Below, piece after piece: positions 1 through 8,631 of a stretch of DNA of 64,000 bases (the stretch's first letter is position 1; every line of letters starts with the position of its first letter). The notes below the pieces were generated by a model, which saw nothing but the letters and a program-made list of their open reading frames with translations, ran no database searches and was not told the origin of the DNA. This DNA comes from Vibrio maritimus (GTDB taxonomy: Bacteria > Pseudomonadota > Gammaproteobacteria > Enterobacterales > Vibrionaceae). A program made the translations under genes and the position numbers. Location of the stretch: positions 3,286,001-3,350,000 of the forward strand of contig NZ_CP090438.1 of NCBI RefSeq assembly GCF_021441885.1, read 5' to 3'.

Positions 1-1436
1 TAATGGATGGCTTGTGGGCAAACAACCCACGTACTCTTATTTCGGCTTCTGGTATGGACGTAGGTCTACCAGACGGTCAAATGGGTAACTCAGAAGTAGG
101 TCACACTAACATCGGCGCGGGTCGTGTTGTTTATCAAGACCTAACTCGCATCACTAAATCAATCGCTGACGGTGAGTTTTCTCAGAACGAAGCGCTTGTT
201 GCTGCTATCGACAAAGCAGTTGCAGCAGGTAAAGCGGTTCACCTAATGGGTCTTATGTCTCCAGGTGGTGTTCACTCTCACGAAGACCACATCTACGCAG
301 CCGTTAAAATGGCAGCAGAGCGTGGCGCTGAGAAAATCTACCTACACTGCTTCCTAGACGGCCGTGATACACCGCCTCGTAGCGCTGAAGGTTCATTAAA
401 GCGTTTCGACGAGCTATTTGCTGAGCTTGGTAAAGGCCGCGTAGCGTCTCTAATCGGTCGTTACTACGCTATGGATCGTGATAACAACTGGGATCGCGTA
501 CAAGTCGCTTACGACCTACTGACTCAAGGCAAAGCTGAGTTCACTTACGACAATGCAGTAGCAGGTCTTGAAGCAGCTTACGCTCGTGAAGAGAACGATG
601 AGTTCGTTAAAGCAACAGCTATCAAAGCAGAAGGTCAAGAAGACGCAGCGATCCAAGATGGCGACGCAGTTATCTTCATGAACTACCGTGCTGACCGTGC
701 ACGTCAAATCACGCGTACTTTCGTACCTGAGTTTGATGGCTTTGAGCGCGCAGTATTCCCAGCGATCAACTTCGTCATGCTAACGCAATACGCAGCTGAC
801 ATCCCACTATCTATCGCTTTCCCACCAGCGTCTCTTGAGAACACGTACGGTGAGTGGCTATCGAAAGCAGGTAAGACTCAGCTACGTATCTCTGAAACAG
901 AGAAATACGCACACGTGACGTTCTTCTTCAACGGTGGTGTTGAGAACGAATTTGACGGCGAAGAGCGTCAGCTCGTTGCTTCTCCAAAAGTAGCGACTTA
1001 CGACCTACAACCAGAAATGAGCTCTGAAGAGCTAACAGAGAAGATGGTTGCGGCTATCAAGTCTGGTAAGTACGACACTATCATCTGTAACTATCCAAAC
1101 GCAGACATGGTTGGTCACACAGGTGTTTACGAAGCTGCTGAGCAAGCTATCGAAGCTCTTGATGCGAGCGTTGGCCAAGTAGTAGACGCGATCAAAGAAG
1201 TGGGCGGTCAAATGCTGATCACGGCTGACCACGGTAACGCAGAGATGATGGTAGACCCAGTGACTGGCGGTACGCACACTGCTCACACTAACCTACCAGT
1301 ACCTCTAATCTACGTAGGTGACAAAGCGGTTGAGTTCAAAGAAGGCGGTAAACTGTCTGACCTTGCGCCAACAATGCTAGCGATGACTGACATGGAAATT
1401 CCAGCAGAGATGTCTGGTGAGATCCTAGTTAAGTAA
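1..1436 (+). CDS. gpmM: 2,3-bisphosphoglycerate-independent phosphoglycerate mutase (5' end outside window)
   Basis: Interconverts 3- and 2-phosphoglycerate in glycolysis and gluconeogenesis, in the cytoplasm, using two Mn2+ ions. The reading frame is open through base 1, so the gene starts upstream; about 477 of the usual ~510 residues are visible. The phosphoserine-intermediate motif MGNSEVGH lies at bases 81-104, with the nucleophile Ser at 90-92. The C-terminal metal-binding stretches TADHGNAEM and GGTHTAHT are intact. It is followed by a strong terminator and then by envC, the same gene order as in Escherichia coli. Nothing in the visible part looks damaged. Confidence 0.97.
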   Translation, partial: MDGLWANNPRTLISASGMDVGLPDGQMGNSEVGHTNIGAGRVVYQDLTRITKSIADGEFSQNEALVAAIDKAVAAGKAVHLMGLMSPGGVHSHEDHIYAAVKMAAERGAEKIYLHCFLDGRDTPPRSAEGSLKRFDELFAELGKGRVASLIGRYYAMDRDNNWDRVQVAYDLLTQGKAEFTYDNAVAGLEAAYAREENDEFVKATAIKAEGQEDAAIQDGDAVIFMNYRADRARQITRTFVPEFDGFERAVFPAINFVMLTQYAADIPLSIAFPPASLENTYGEWLSKAGKTQLRISETEKYAHVTFFFNGGVENEFDGEERQLVASPKVATYDLQPEMSSEELTEKMVAAIKSGKYDTIICNYPNADMVGHTGVYEAAEQAIEALDASVGQVVDAIKEVGGQMLITADHGNAEMMVDPVTGGTHTAHTNLPVPLIYVGDKAVEFKEGGKLSDLAPTMLAMTDMEIPAEMSGEILVK

Positions 1437-1454
1437 TTGCCTTTCGCAGTCATG

Positions 1455-1490
1455 AAAAACGCCGATGTCTCTACATCGGCGTTTTTGTTT
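1455..1490 (+). terminator. Rho-independent terminator after gpmM
   Basis: A perfect 14-bp stem (1455-1468 with 1473-1486) closes a CTCT loop, and the 3' arm ends in a T run. It sits 19 bases after the gpmM stop. Confidence 0.9.
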
Positions 1491-1633
1491 GCTTGCGCCT
1501 AAGGTGCCATGTGTGGATATAATGGCAACATCACTTTAGAGGTGCGGATTGCGAACAGCTATAGTGAACTATCAATCAGTTATGATTACTATTGAATGAG
1601 CAAACTCTTGTCGCTGCGTGTAGTGGAATTAGG

Positions 1634-2764
1634 ATGAAACCAAACAAAATTAGGCTTTTTACCCCTCGTTTGTCTGCACTGGTCGTGTGTTTAGGGCTCG
1701 CTTTACCAAGCGCCCATAGCCTTGCTAACCAAAATGAACTCACAGGTGTAAAAAGTGAGATAAGCCGTCAGCAAAAATCACTATCTGCACAGCAAAAAGA
1801 GCTCGACACGCTGCAAAAATCACTGCGTGAGCAAGAGATTGGCATTTCTAATGTCGAGAAAGAAATCAAAGCAACAACGGCAGCGCTTGCTCAAGCCAAC
1901 CGCAACCTAGATGGGTTTCATAGCCAAGTTGAGGCATTAACAAAGCAAAAAGAGCAGCAACAAAAGGTGCTCGCTGAACTGGTGCAAACCTACTACATCA
2001 CTAAGCAAAATAATTCTGCGTCCGGTGTGCTTAGCACAGACCCTGACCAAGACCGTATCAGTCAATACTATCAGCATCTAGCGAAGGCCCGTGCCGAAAC
2101 ACTGGAACAACTTGCCGAGACCGAACGCAAGCTAGCGGAAAGTGAGCGAGCATTGGAGCTAGAGCGCAATCAGATCGCTCAGCTTTTAGAGCAACAAAAA
2201 GCCAAGCGTGACACCTTAGCTAAGAATCGAAGCAGCCGACAAAGCACGGTAAGCAAAATTCGCCGCAGTATCTCCAACGATAAAAATTACCTCGCGGAGC
2301 TGCAGCGCAATGAAACTAGGCTAAAAGCGGAAATCGCCAAAGCTGCGAAGCGCAATCAAGTTCCGATGGATGGTCTTGCACGTCAAAAAGGTCGTCTTCC
2401 ATGGCCAGTAAAAGGCAAGGTGCTACACAGCTTTGGTACCAAACAAACCGGACAAGTTAATTGGAAAGGCATGGTCATTGCTGCCAATTACGGTGACTCG
2501 GTTAAGTCGGTTTACTCTGGTACTGTGGTATTCGCCGACTATCTGCGCGGCTATGGACTCGTGGTTCTGCTTGACCATGGTAAAGGCGATATGACGTTGT
2601 ATGGCTACAACCAAACTTTGCTAAAGAAAGAAGGCGATAAGGTCGCGGCTGGTGAAACCATCGCTCTTGCCGGTGATACTGGTGGTCAAGACAGCTCATC
2701 CCTCTACTTTGAGATCCGTCGTAATAGTAAAGTCCAAAACCCGAAAAGCTGGTTAAAGCGCTAA
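1634..2764 (+). CDS. envC: Murein hydrolase activator EnvC
   Basis: Periplasmic activator of the septal amidases AmiA/AmiB, needed for daughter-cell separation; the family is recruited by FtsEX. The protein has 376 residues: a signal peptide (about 1-30), a long Gln/Lys/Glu-rich coiled coil (about 35-235) and a C-terminal LytM/M23-type domain (about 255-376). The LytM domain lacks the zinc ligands of true M23 peptidases, as expected for an activator. I chose ATG 1634 because the signal peptide begins there; the frame stays open to 1592, but those extra 14 residues would precede the signal peptide. It follows gpmM, as in other gammaproteobacteria. Confidence 0.93.
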   Translation: MKPNKIRLFTPRLSALVVCLGLALPSAHSLANQNELTGVKSEISRQQKSLSAQQKELDTLQKSLREQEIGISNVEKEIKATTAALAQANRNLDGFHSQVEALTKQKEQQQKVLAELVQTYYITKQNNSASGVLSTDPDQDRISQYYQHLAKARAETLEQLAETERKLAESERALELERNQIAQLLEQQKAKRDTLAKNRSSRQSTVSKIRRSISNDKNYLAELQRNETRLKAEIAKAAKRNQVPMDGLARQKGRLPWPVKGKVLHSFGTKQTGQVNWKGMVIAANYGDSVKSVYSGTVVFADYLRGYGLVVLLDHGKGDMTLYGYNQTLLKKEGDKVAAGETIALAGDTGGQDSSSLYFEIRRNSKVQNPKSWLKR

Positions 2765-2778
2765 CTCAGTGCCGCTAC

Positions 2779-3759
2779 TCATTGTGATGAGTAGCGCGTT
2801 GTTGCAATCTCAATCAACCTTTCTAGCTCGCTCTCTGGCATGCCGTTTATGCCGCCTGCCGCTTCTCTACCACCACCAGTGGCAAACTGACTGCAAATCT
2901 CCCCTGCCCCTTGCTTATTATTGAGTGGCGCTCTCACCGACACGGTATAGCACGGCTCTCCCGATGCATCGCTTCTTGGCACTAATGAGATGTGCGCTTG
3001 ATTAGGGGATTGATTAGCAAGTCTATTAATCCAGGTACCCGACATTCGTCTCGCTGCCGCACTATCCGGCAGCAAGACCACTTTAAGCACCGCTGAATCA
3101 TGGCGTGTCTGCGCTACGCTCAGCGCTGCTTCGTCCTGTGCAAAGGCCGCTTTGAGTACATGATATGGGGAGCGGTGATCACCAATACACTCAAAAGGAT
3201 CATGGTAGGCCAAAAGCTGCTGATACAAATCAACCGGATTAAAATGCAGGTCTTCGAGGCTTTCACCGTAGCCGTTGTAATTGATCAGCGTACCCAGCTC
3301 GTTAAGTAAGCGGCGCTGCTCATCACTTAACCCTAAAGTCGATGCCAATGCCTCAGCGCTTGCCAGCATGTTGTCGCCATACGCAGCAGCAACCGCCCAT
3401 AACCTAAATTGGCCTTGGAGCAACTTGTCGACAATCAGTGCCGTACAGGTATTCGCATCAAGGTCAATATGAGCATCAAGATATTGGCTATTTGGAATGG
3501 AAGATGCCTTGTGATGGTCAATATAAGTAGTAGGAACATTATGATCCAAAAGCCCCTCAAGCGCGGCTTGATTTTTATCCATCGAGATATCAAGCACCGT
3601 CACTGAGCTTGCCTGCTCGGGTGGTACCTGCTGCAACAAAGCGATATCACGTTTAATGCCCGAGATAAGTTGGCTCTCTATTGGCTGCGCCAAACGTAAT
3701 TGCAGTAAGGCAAGTATGCCGTCGGCATCGCCATTGAATACATCGTAATGCACCTTCAC
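2779..3759 (-). CDS. DHH-family phosphoesterase
   Basis: A 326-residue protein of the DHH/DHHA1 phosphoesterase superfamily, which includes nanoRNases, pAp phosphatases and cyclic-dinucleotide hydrolases. Visible motifs are FNGDADGI near residues 8-15, a DIS motif near 57, the signature DHH at 81-83, and a Gly-rich GGGREAAGG near the C-terminus typical of DHHA1. It should be a cytoplasmic, metal-dependent phosphodiesterase or phosphatase; the substrate cannot be told from sequence. The start is GTG at 3757-3759, preceded by a GGAAGAG ribosome site. It points convergently at envC with a 14-base gap. Confidence 0.8.
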   Translation of the reverse strand: MKVHYDVFNGDADGILALLQLRLAQPIESQLISGIKRDIALLQQVPPEQASSVTVLDISMDKNQAALEGLLDHNVPTTYIDHHKASSIPNSQYLDAHIDLDANTCTALIVDKLLQGQFRLWAVAAAYGDNMLASAEALASTLGLSDEQRRLLNELGTLINYNGYGESLEDLHFNPVDLYQQLLAYHDPFECIGDHRSPYHVLKAAFAQDEAALSVAQTRHDSAVLKVVLLPDSAAARRMSGTWINRLANQSPNQAHISLVPRSDASGEPCYTVSVRAPLNNKQGAGEICSQFATGGGREAAGGINGMPESELERLIEIATTRYSSQ

Positions 3760-3790
3760 ACTCTTCCTTTAATGCGGGGATAGAAACCAC

Positions 3791-3815
3791 AAACCCTACT
3801 TGTTAAGTAGGGTTT
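3791..3815. terminator. Hairpin between the TetR-type gene and the DHH gene
   Basis: An 11-bp perfect stem (3791-3801 with 3805-3815) with a 3-base loop. It lacks a long T run on the minus strand, so it may be a weak terminator or an attenuating hairpin between two genes on the same strand. Confidence 0.4.
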
Positions 3816-3856
3816 GGACAATACGAATTGGCTATATATCATGCCGTTAGCGACAG

Positions 3857-4501
3857 TTAGCTTGTTGGGCTACCCATCATGCGAACGCCATCTTCTAGCA
3901 ATGTTAGTTGCTCTTTACCTTTATCGGTCGCCAGAGGCTTAACCACATGGATCATTTGCAGCATGCCTTGTTGGATCACCTCTTCGGTGATTTTAGTGCG
4001 TGGTGACATCGCCGACTGATAACTTAACCAACCCACCGCCATCATGTGCAGGGTTGTAACCAGTGACTTGAGCTCTTTATCGTTGATGGTGAGCAAATCT
4101 AGCTCTACAAATGCCTTGAGAATGTTAACCAAGTTGCCCTGCAAGCGCTCTTGAACCTCGATGTACTCTTCATGCAGCTTTGGGTCTCGCTGCAAAATCT
4201 CTGGCAGATTGGCATAGAAGAAGCGGTATTTCCACATCAGAGTGAAGATAGAATCTAGGTAATGTTTCAGCAGTGCTAGGCTCTCTTGCTGGCCTTGGAC
4301 TGGGGTAAAACGCTCGATGAGTTCTTGCGAGTAAAGCGCAAAAATCTCGCGAACGATTTCTTGTTTGTTTCGGAAATGGTAGTAGAGATTGCCCGGGCTA
4401 ATCTCAATGTGCGCCGCAATATGGTTGGTTGTCACGTTGCGCTCGCCATCAGTATTGAACAAGTCGAGGGCGGCATAGACTATTTTGTCACGTGTTTTCA
4501 T
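3857..4501 (-). CDS. TetR/AcrR-family transcriptional regulator, target unknown
   Basis: A 214-residue protein with a standard TetR N-terminal helix-turn-helix. A conserved NLYYHFRNKQEI segment near residues 38-49 forms the recognition-helix region. The remaining ~160 residues should be an all-alpha ligand-binding and dimerisation domain, which gives no clue to the ligand. The start at 4501 has a good AAAGGAAAAG ribosome site. No transporter or enzyme is divergently paired with it, so the usual neighbour-based guess at a target fails. Downstream lies the DHH phosphoesterase; upstream, beyond a terminator, is zapB. Confidence 0.85.
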   Translation of the reverse strand: MKTRDKIVYAALDLFNTDGERNVTTNHIAAHIEISPGNLYYHFRNKQEIVREIFALYSQELIERFTPVQGQQESLALLKHYLDSIFTLMWKYRFFYANLPEILQRDPKLHEEYIEVQERLQGNLVNILKAFVELDLLTINDKELKSLVTTLHMMAVGWLSYQSAMSPRTKITEEVIQQGMLQMIHVVKPLATDKGKEQLTLLEDGVRMMGSPTS

Positions 4502-4644
4502 TCTAACTTTTCCTTTCCCTAGTTAGAGTTAGTATACGTGCTCAACTTGTACACGAAAAGTCAAGAGACGGTGAGTTACACTGGTTAGACCAAACAACAC
4601 CCGTGTTTCGCATGTTCACCACGTGATCCATTCATGGTGAGAAA

Positions 4645-4672
4645 ACAAAAAAGCACCCAATGCAGGGTGCTT
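4645..4672 (-). terminator. Rho-independent terminator of zapB
   Basis: On the minus strand a 7-bp stem (4652-4658 with 4665-4671) is followed by a T-rich tract, the complement of 4645-4651. It lies 26 bases beyond the zapB stop. Confidence 0.85.
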
Positions 4673-4697
4673 TCAATATTCTCGAAGGAGCGAAGAA

Positions 4698-4940
4698 TTA
4701 CTCTACTTCGTCCATTTTACCTAGTAGGTTGCGAATGCGCTCTTGCCATTGGCTATGCTCGCGCTGCATCTGTTCCGTCTTCTGCTCTAGCTCTACACGG
4801 CTGCTGCGTAGCTCTTCAGCTTGGTTCGCTAGCTGTGCTTTCTCTTCTTTCAATTCCTCTACTTCCATTTGAAGAAGAGCGATTGTGTCAACTGCAGTTT
4901 GAATTTTTGCTTCTAGTTGTTCCAGTACTTCAAAAGACAT
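4698..4940 (-). CDS. zapB: Cell division protein ZapB
   Basis: An 80-residue protein that is almost entirely an antiparallel coiled coil with heptads of Leu, Ile and Val. This is the family hallmark and its usual length. ZapB binds ZapA at the Z ring and, through MatP, helps link the ring to the chromosome terminus. It starts with MSFEVLEQLE, as in other Vibrio. It is divergent from glpX and ends in its own terminator, so it is probably monocistronic. Confidence 0.95.
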   Translation of the reverse strand: MSFEVLEQLEAKIQTAVDTIALLQMEVEELKEEKAQLANQAEELRSSRVELEQKTEQMQREHSQWQERIRNLLGKMDEVE

Positions 4941-5265
4941 CTCGGCCTACCCTTGTTTAATCCTGTGAAATGAAAATGCTTCATTCTATATACCCTATAG
5001 TGCCCCATTCTACTCAGCCTAGAGAAGATAGACACGTCCTATATTGCAGATTTTTCACTATTCGGTCAAAAAAGCGCCGTAAACTGACCTGCCGTTTACT
5101 AAAAAACGTTATTCAATAATGGCTTCGGCTTTGCAAGCACTCCATCATCTGCGATTTTAACGACAAGATCGCCACCAAACAGATAAAAAGGCAAACGTTT
5201 CCCTTCTGATATGCTAGAATTCGCGCCGTAAATCATTTGTCATTTTTCATTAAATTGGAGTCAGT
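4941..5265. other. zapB-glpX divergent intergenic region
   Basis: 325 bp with no coding potential that I can support. It must contain the divergent zapB and glpX promoters. The glpX-proximal end holds the PurR-like operator and a TAGAAT -10 hexamer, described separately. The rest is AT-rich with short homopolymer runs, and I see no other convincing site. Confidence 0.6.
5189..5220 (+). promoter_or_regulatory. Putative glpX promoter with a PurR-type operator
   Basis: Bases 5189-5204 read AGGCAAACGTTTCCCT. This matches every fixed position of the PurR consensus ANGCAANCGNTTNCNT. It overlaps the place where a -35 box would fall for the -10 hexamer TAGAAT at 5215-5220. The core AAACGTTTC also resembles a Cra (FruR) half-palindrome, so Cra is the main alternative. 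Binding is inferred, not shown. Confidence 0.5.
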
Positions 5266-6273
5266 ATGAAGCGCGATTTAGCAATGGCTTTTTCACGAGT
5301 TACCGAAGGTGCCGCACTAGCAGGTTATAAGTGGCTAGGACGAGGCGACAAAAATGCTGCCGATGGTGCAGCGGTGGAGGTCATGCGCAGCCTACTGAAC
5401 AAGACCGATATCGAAGGTGAAATCGTTATTGGTGAGGGTGAAATCGACGATGCACCTATGCTGTACATTGGTGAGCACGTGGGTATCGGTGGCGATGCGG
5501 TAGATATCGCTGTTGACCCAATTGAAGGCACACGTATGACGGCGATGGGTCAGTCTAACGCGCTAGCCGTTCTTGCTGCGGGCGAGAAAGGCAGCTTCTT
5601 GAAAGCGCCGGATATGTACATGGAGAAGCTGGTTGTGGGTCCTGGCGCTAAAGGCGTCATTGATCTTAACAAGCCACTCAAAGAAAACCTAAACAACATC
5701 GCAGCCGCGCTGGGCAAAACCCTTGATACTCTCGTAGTGACCACGCTAGCAAAACCACGTCACGATCAGGTTATCGCTGAGATGCAAGCAATGGGTGTTC
5801 GCGTGTTCGCAGTGCCAGATGGTGATGTAGCGGCATCGATTCTCACGTGTATGCCAGACAGTGAAGTCGACGTGATGTACTGCATCGGTGGCGCGCCAGA
5901 GGGTGTAGTTTCTGCGGCGGTAATTCGTGCGCTTGATGGTGACATGAACGGTCGTCTGCTGCCTCGCCACGCTGTAAAAGGCGATACCGAAGAAAACCGT
6001 AAAGCAGGACAAGACGAGCTTGAGCGCTGTGCGGAAATGGGCGTTGAAGCGAATGTCGTGCTGCGTATGGAAGATATGGCACGTAGCGACAATGTCGTAT
6101 TCTCGGCAACGGGCATCACTAAGGGTGACCTACTTGAGGGCATCGCTCGTCAAGGCAACATCGCGACAACAGAAACCCTGCTGATCCGTGGGCGCTGTCG
6201 TACCATTCGACGCATCAAGTCTACGCACTACCTAGAGCGTAAAGACCCAGAGATCCGCGATATCATCCTTTAA
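5266..6273 (+). CDS. glpX: Class II fructose-1,6-bisphosphatase
   Basis: Hydrolyses fructose-1,6-bisphosphate to fructose-6-phosphate in gluconeogenesis. The protein has 335 residues, the normal length. The metal-binding signature of the lithium-sensitive phosphatase fold, DPIEGT, is at residues 84-89, with upstream acidic ligands in GEGEIDDAP (56-64). The start is ATG 5266 with a GGAGT ribosome site. It is monocistronic, with an upstream promoter region and a strong terminator. In E. coli glpX lies in the glpFKX operon; here it is freestanding beside zapB. Confidence 0.96.
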   Translation: MKRDLAMAFSRVTEGAALAGYKWLGRGDKNAADGAAVEVMRSLLNKTDIEGEIVIGEGEIDDAPMLYIGEHVGIGGDAVDIAVDPIEGTRMTAMGQSNALAVLAAGEKGSFLKAPDMYMEKLVVGPGAKGVIDLNKPLKENLNNIAAALGKTLDTLVVTTLAKPRHDQVIAEMQAMGVRVFAVPDGDVAASILTCMPDSEVDVMYCIGGAPEGVVSAAVIRALDGDMNGRLLPRHAVKGDTEENRKAGQDELERCAEMGVEANVVLRMEDMARSDNVVFSATGITKGDLLEGIARQGNIATTETLLIRGRCRTIRRIKSTHYLERKDPEIRDIIL

Positions 6274-6290
6274 GCGGGTTCGCGATAGAA

Positions 6291-6320
6291 AAGCGCTGAT
6301 CTCCATCAGCGCTTTTTTTA
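6291..6320 (+). terminator. Rho-independent terminator after glpX
   Basis: A 10-bp stem (6291-6300 with 6305-6314) with loop CTCC, followed by a T run. Confidence 0.9.
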
Positions 6321-6440
6321 TTTGGTTATACGTCATTTATCCATACGCAACATTGTAAATAATTTGCTTTATTAACCTTATCCGCCATAATACCTCGACT
6401 ATCTTTACCTTAAGGCTGAACAAACAGAACGGATGCACTG

Positions 6441-7061
6441 ATGAAAGCCACTGATCACATCATAGACATCATAAAACGCGAGGGAGCCGTCACCGCAAAA
6501 CGTATTGCGGAGCGTTTGGGCATCACGACCATGGGGGCAAGGCAGCACCTCCAAAGCCTTGAAGAGGATGGATTGTTGCGATTCGAAGACGTCAAAGTCA
6601 AAGTGGGTCGCCCGAATAGACATTGGTCCTTGACCGCTCAAGGTCATGCGCGCTTTTCCGACCGCCATAGCGACCTCACCATTCAGTTTATTGACGCCAT
6701 TGAGAATGTGTTTGGCAGTGAGGGGCTTGAGAAAGTCTCCAAAGAACGCGAGTTCAACACCCTCACAACCTACCAACCACACTTTGATCAACTACCCGAC
6801 TTGCAAAGCAAGGTTCAGAAATTGACTGAATTGCGCGAGAAAGATGGCTACATGGCAGAGCTTGAGCAAACCGATGATGGGTTTGTGCTCATCGAGAATC
6901 ACTGCCCTATTTGCAAAGCGGCTTCTCGCTGCGAAGCGCTATGTCAATCTGAGCTCAATGTATTTCAAGCCTTGGTTGGCAGCGATGTCAACGTCGAGCG
7001 CGATGAGCATATCGTTAAAGGCGCCAGACGATGCGTCTACAAGTTCCACGCAAAACAGTGA
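6441..7061 (+). CDS. Winged-helix regulator with a Cys cluster (SufR-like, possible Fe-S sensor)
   Basis: A 206-residue protein. Residues 1-65 form a winged helix-turn-helix that resembles ArsR/DeoR-type and COG2345/SufR regulators. The C-terminal half carries Cys 155, 158, 164, 168 and 198; the first four fit C-x2-C-x5-C-x3-C in the stretch beginning CPICKAASRC. Family members of this kind bind an iron-sulphur cluster or metal, so redox or Fe-S sensing is likely but not proven. It is followed by DUF3135 113 bases later, probably in a separate unit. No suf or isc genes are nearby, so the target is unknown. Confidence 0.75.
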   Translation: MKATDHIIDIIKREGAVTAKRIAERLGITTMGARQHLQSLEEDGLLRFEDVKVKVGRPNRHWSLTAQGHARFSDRHSDLTIQFIDAIENVFGSEGLEKVSKEREFNTLTTYQPHFDQLPDLQSKVQKLTELREKDGYMAELEQTDDGFVLIENHCPICKAASRCEALCQSELNVFQALVGSDVNVERDEHIVKGARRCVYKFHAKQ

Positions 7062-7070
7062 TCCCAACCT

Positions 7071-7094
7071 ACGTGTCTCAACTCTGAGACACGT
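7071..7094. other. Perfect hairpin without a T tract
   Basis: A 10-bp inverted repeat (7071-7080 with 7085-7094) with a 4-base loop, 10 bases after the winged-helix regulator gene. No T run follows, so it is more likely an mRNA 3'-end stabiliser or a protein site than an intrinsic terminator. Confidence 0.5.
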
Positions 7095-7174
7095 CATGCA
7101 TTTAAGTTTGTCTTTTCTCATTAAGTCCTACGCTATGAATATGGTTCGATAACGTTAGGCATAGGAAGGCAAAC

Positions 7175-7504
7175 ATGGCAGAGCCGATTTCACTCCCCTC
7201 TTTTGAGGAGCTAGCAGCGATGGCAAAAGAAGACCCTGAGAAGCTCAGCCAGCTGCGACATCAATTGTGTGAGCAGTTTATCGAGAGCTGCTCGAGTGAC
7301 ATGCAACCAAGACTGCATGCCCAACAATCGCACATTGAGCGAGTGCTGCAGCGCGCCAAAAACCCTATCCACGCCAATGTGCTGTTGAGAGAAGAGCTCC
7401 ACAAGCAGATCGTTAAATTTTCAGAGGCACTGCATGGTGATCTCCCATCGCCAAAACAAACGGCCGATGTATTGCCATTTCGCCGCGATGAGGAGTGGCG
7501 CTGA
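7175..7504 (+). CDS. DUF3135 family protein
   Basis: A 109-residue soluble, mostly helical, charged protein. It has no signal peptide, membrane segment or recognised catalytic motif. It matches my memory of the DUF3135 family common in Vibrio and relatives; its function is unknown. Start ATG 7175 has an AGGAAGG ribosome site. The gene is followed by a bidirectional terminator shared with the convergent DUF805 gene. Confidence 0.75.
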   Translation: MAEPISLPSFEELAAMAKEDPEKLSQLRHQLCEQFIESCSSDMQPRLHAQQSHIERVLQRAKNPIHANVLLREELHKQIVKFSEALHGDLPSPKQTADVLPFRRDEEWR

Positions 7505-7541
7505 ACCAGCTCATTAGTAATAGAAAAACAGTCGCGCACTA

Positions 7542-7570
7542 AAAAGGGAAGCCAATGCTTCCCTTTTCTC
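7542..7570. terminator. Bidirectional terminator between the DUF3135 and DUF805 genes
   Basis: An 11-bp stem (7542-7552 with 7557-7567) has an A run on one side and a T run on the other, between convergent genes. Confidence 0.85.
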
Positions 7571-7588
7571 ACACGATTCGTAAGCGCA

Positions 7589-8014
7589 TTACTTGGGCTC
7601 ATCACCGTATTGGTTAGGACCTTCTGTGCCCTTAAGAAAACCGCACTCCACTAAAATCCATGCACCACACGCTAGGGCTGAAAACGACAACAAACTTTGC
7701 ACCATCGACGGCTGAGCGGCTGTCGCAGGATCTAACGTCGGTAAACTCATGCGCCCAAACACCAATGGCAAGTTAAGCAATAGCCACCAATTAGATTTAT
7801 TGCGGTCATGCCAACGCTTCGCCGTGATAGCTAGGTCAGGGATAAGCAACATCAGCAATAGCAAGGGCAACAAAAACTGCATCACATTAGGGAATAGAAA
7901 ATTAAGCCCCTGTGCAACAATCATAATGGCTAAGTAGTAACAGACATTCCACATCCAGAATGTCTTACGCCCAATGCGTCCATTGAATGAAAACAGTAAC
8001 GATTTTAACGGCAT
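7589..8014 (-). CDS. DUF805 inner-membrane protein
   Basis: A 141-residue polytopic membrane protein with the DUF805 pattern: an N-terminal FSFNGRIGRKTFW followed by about four hydrophobic segments and a conserved AKRWHDRNKS motif near residue 65. The function is unknown; the family is widespread and often near phage or stress genes, but not here. I use ATG at 8014, preceded by GAGAG, rather than the TTG one codon earlier. It lies 15 bases after the CHMI-family gene on the same strand, so the two are probably cotranscribed. Confidence 0.85.
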   Translation of the reverse strand: MPLKSLLFSFNGRIGRKTFWMWNVCYYLAIMIVAQGLNFLFPNVMQFLLPLLLLMLLIPDLAITAKRWHDRNKSNWWLLLNLPLVFGRMSLPTLDPATAAQPSMVQSLLSFSALACGAWILVECGFLKGTEGPNQYGDEPK

Positions 8015-8029
8015 CAAATCACTCTCGTA

Positions 8030-8377
8030 TTAATTGGTAATCTTTTGAAAGCAGGTCTTGTCCATATCGCGAATGTTCACTGTTAAGCTCTTAATATGGC
8101 TCGCCTGCTCTCTTAGCACTTCCATCAGCTTTCTTGAAAGCTCGCGTTTTTGCTCATCTGTCCTTCCAGATAATAGCTCAAAGCTGATGTGCACAAAATC
8201 TTCGCTGTCACCATACTCGCCAATCAACCAGTTGTGGCTGCGCAGGGAACGCGACTTAACAGAATCGGCGTCAAACAGTCCGCAGTTCAACGTCACTCGG
8301 TGTAGGTCTTCCAATAACCCTTGTACATTCAACCTTTCATCGGCTGTATTCGAATATTCTAGAACCAGATTCGGCAT
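8030..8377 (-). CDS. 5-carboxymethyl-2-hydroxymuconate isomerase family protein
   Basis: A 115-residue tautomerase-superfamily protein. The mature N-terminus would be Pro (MPNLVLEYS), which provides the catalytic Pro-1 once Met is removed. The frame is open further upstream to 8494, but ATG 8377 has a strong AAGGGAAG ribosome site and gives the Pro-1 start, so I chose it. No other homoprotocatechuate-degradation genes are nearby. The true substrate is therefore unclear and it may be a promiscuous small tautomerase. It is probably cotranscribed with the DUF805 gene. Confidence 0.8.
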   Translation of the reverse strand: MPNLVLEYSNTADERLNVQGLLEDLHRVTLNCGLFDADSVKSRSLRSHNWLIGEYGDSEDFVHISFELLSGRTDEQKRELSRKLMEVLREQASHIKSLTVNIRDMDKTCFQKITN

Positions 8378-8631
8378 ACGACTTCCCTTTGTTGTGACCA
8401 ATAGGCGACAAGGTATAGCAAGCCGCGAGTAAAATTCCGAGAAGTATTCTATTATTCTGTTTACTGGATCACTTGGGCGAGCCATTCTGGGCAATTGTTA
8501 GGATAAGATACCAAAGCGATAAAGAAATGACCCCAATCATGATCTACATGAATTAATCTGTTATATTCTTTCGTAATCACGTTTATTTTTTACATTCGTT
8601 TTTTACAAACACTGATTTTGGAGAAAATCTC

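Noticed and set aside
5746..6143. Long open frames on the minus strand opposite glpX (several over 85 codons)
   Set aside because: They overlap a full, well-conserved enzyme gene, have low-complexity Ser/Thr/Arg composition, lack ribosome sites and match no family. They are shadows of biased codon use.
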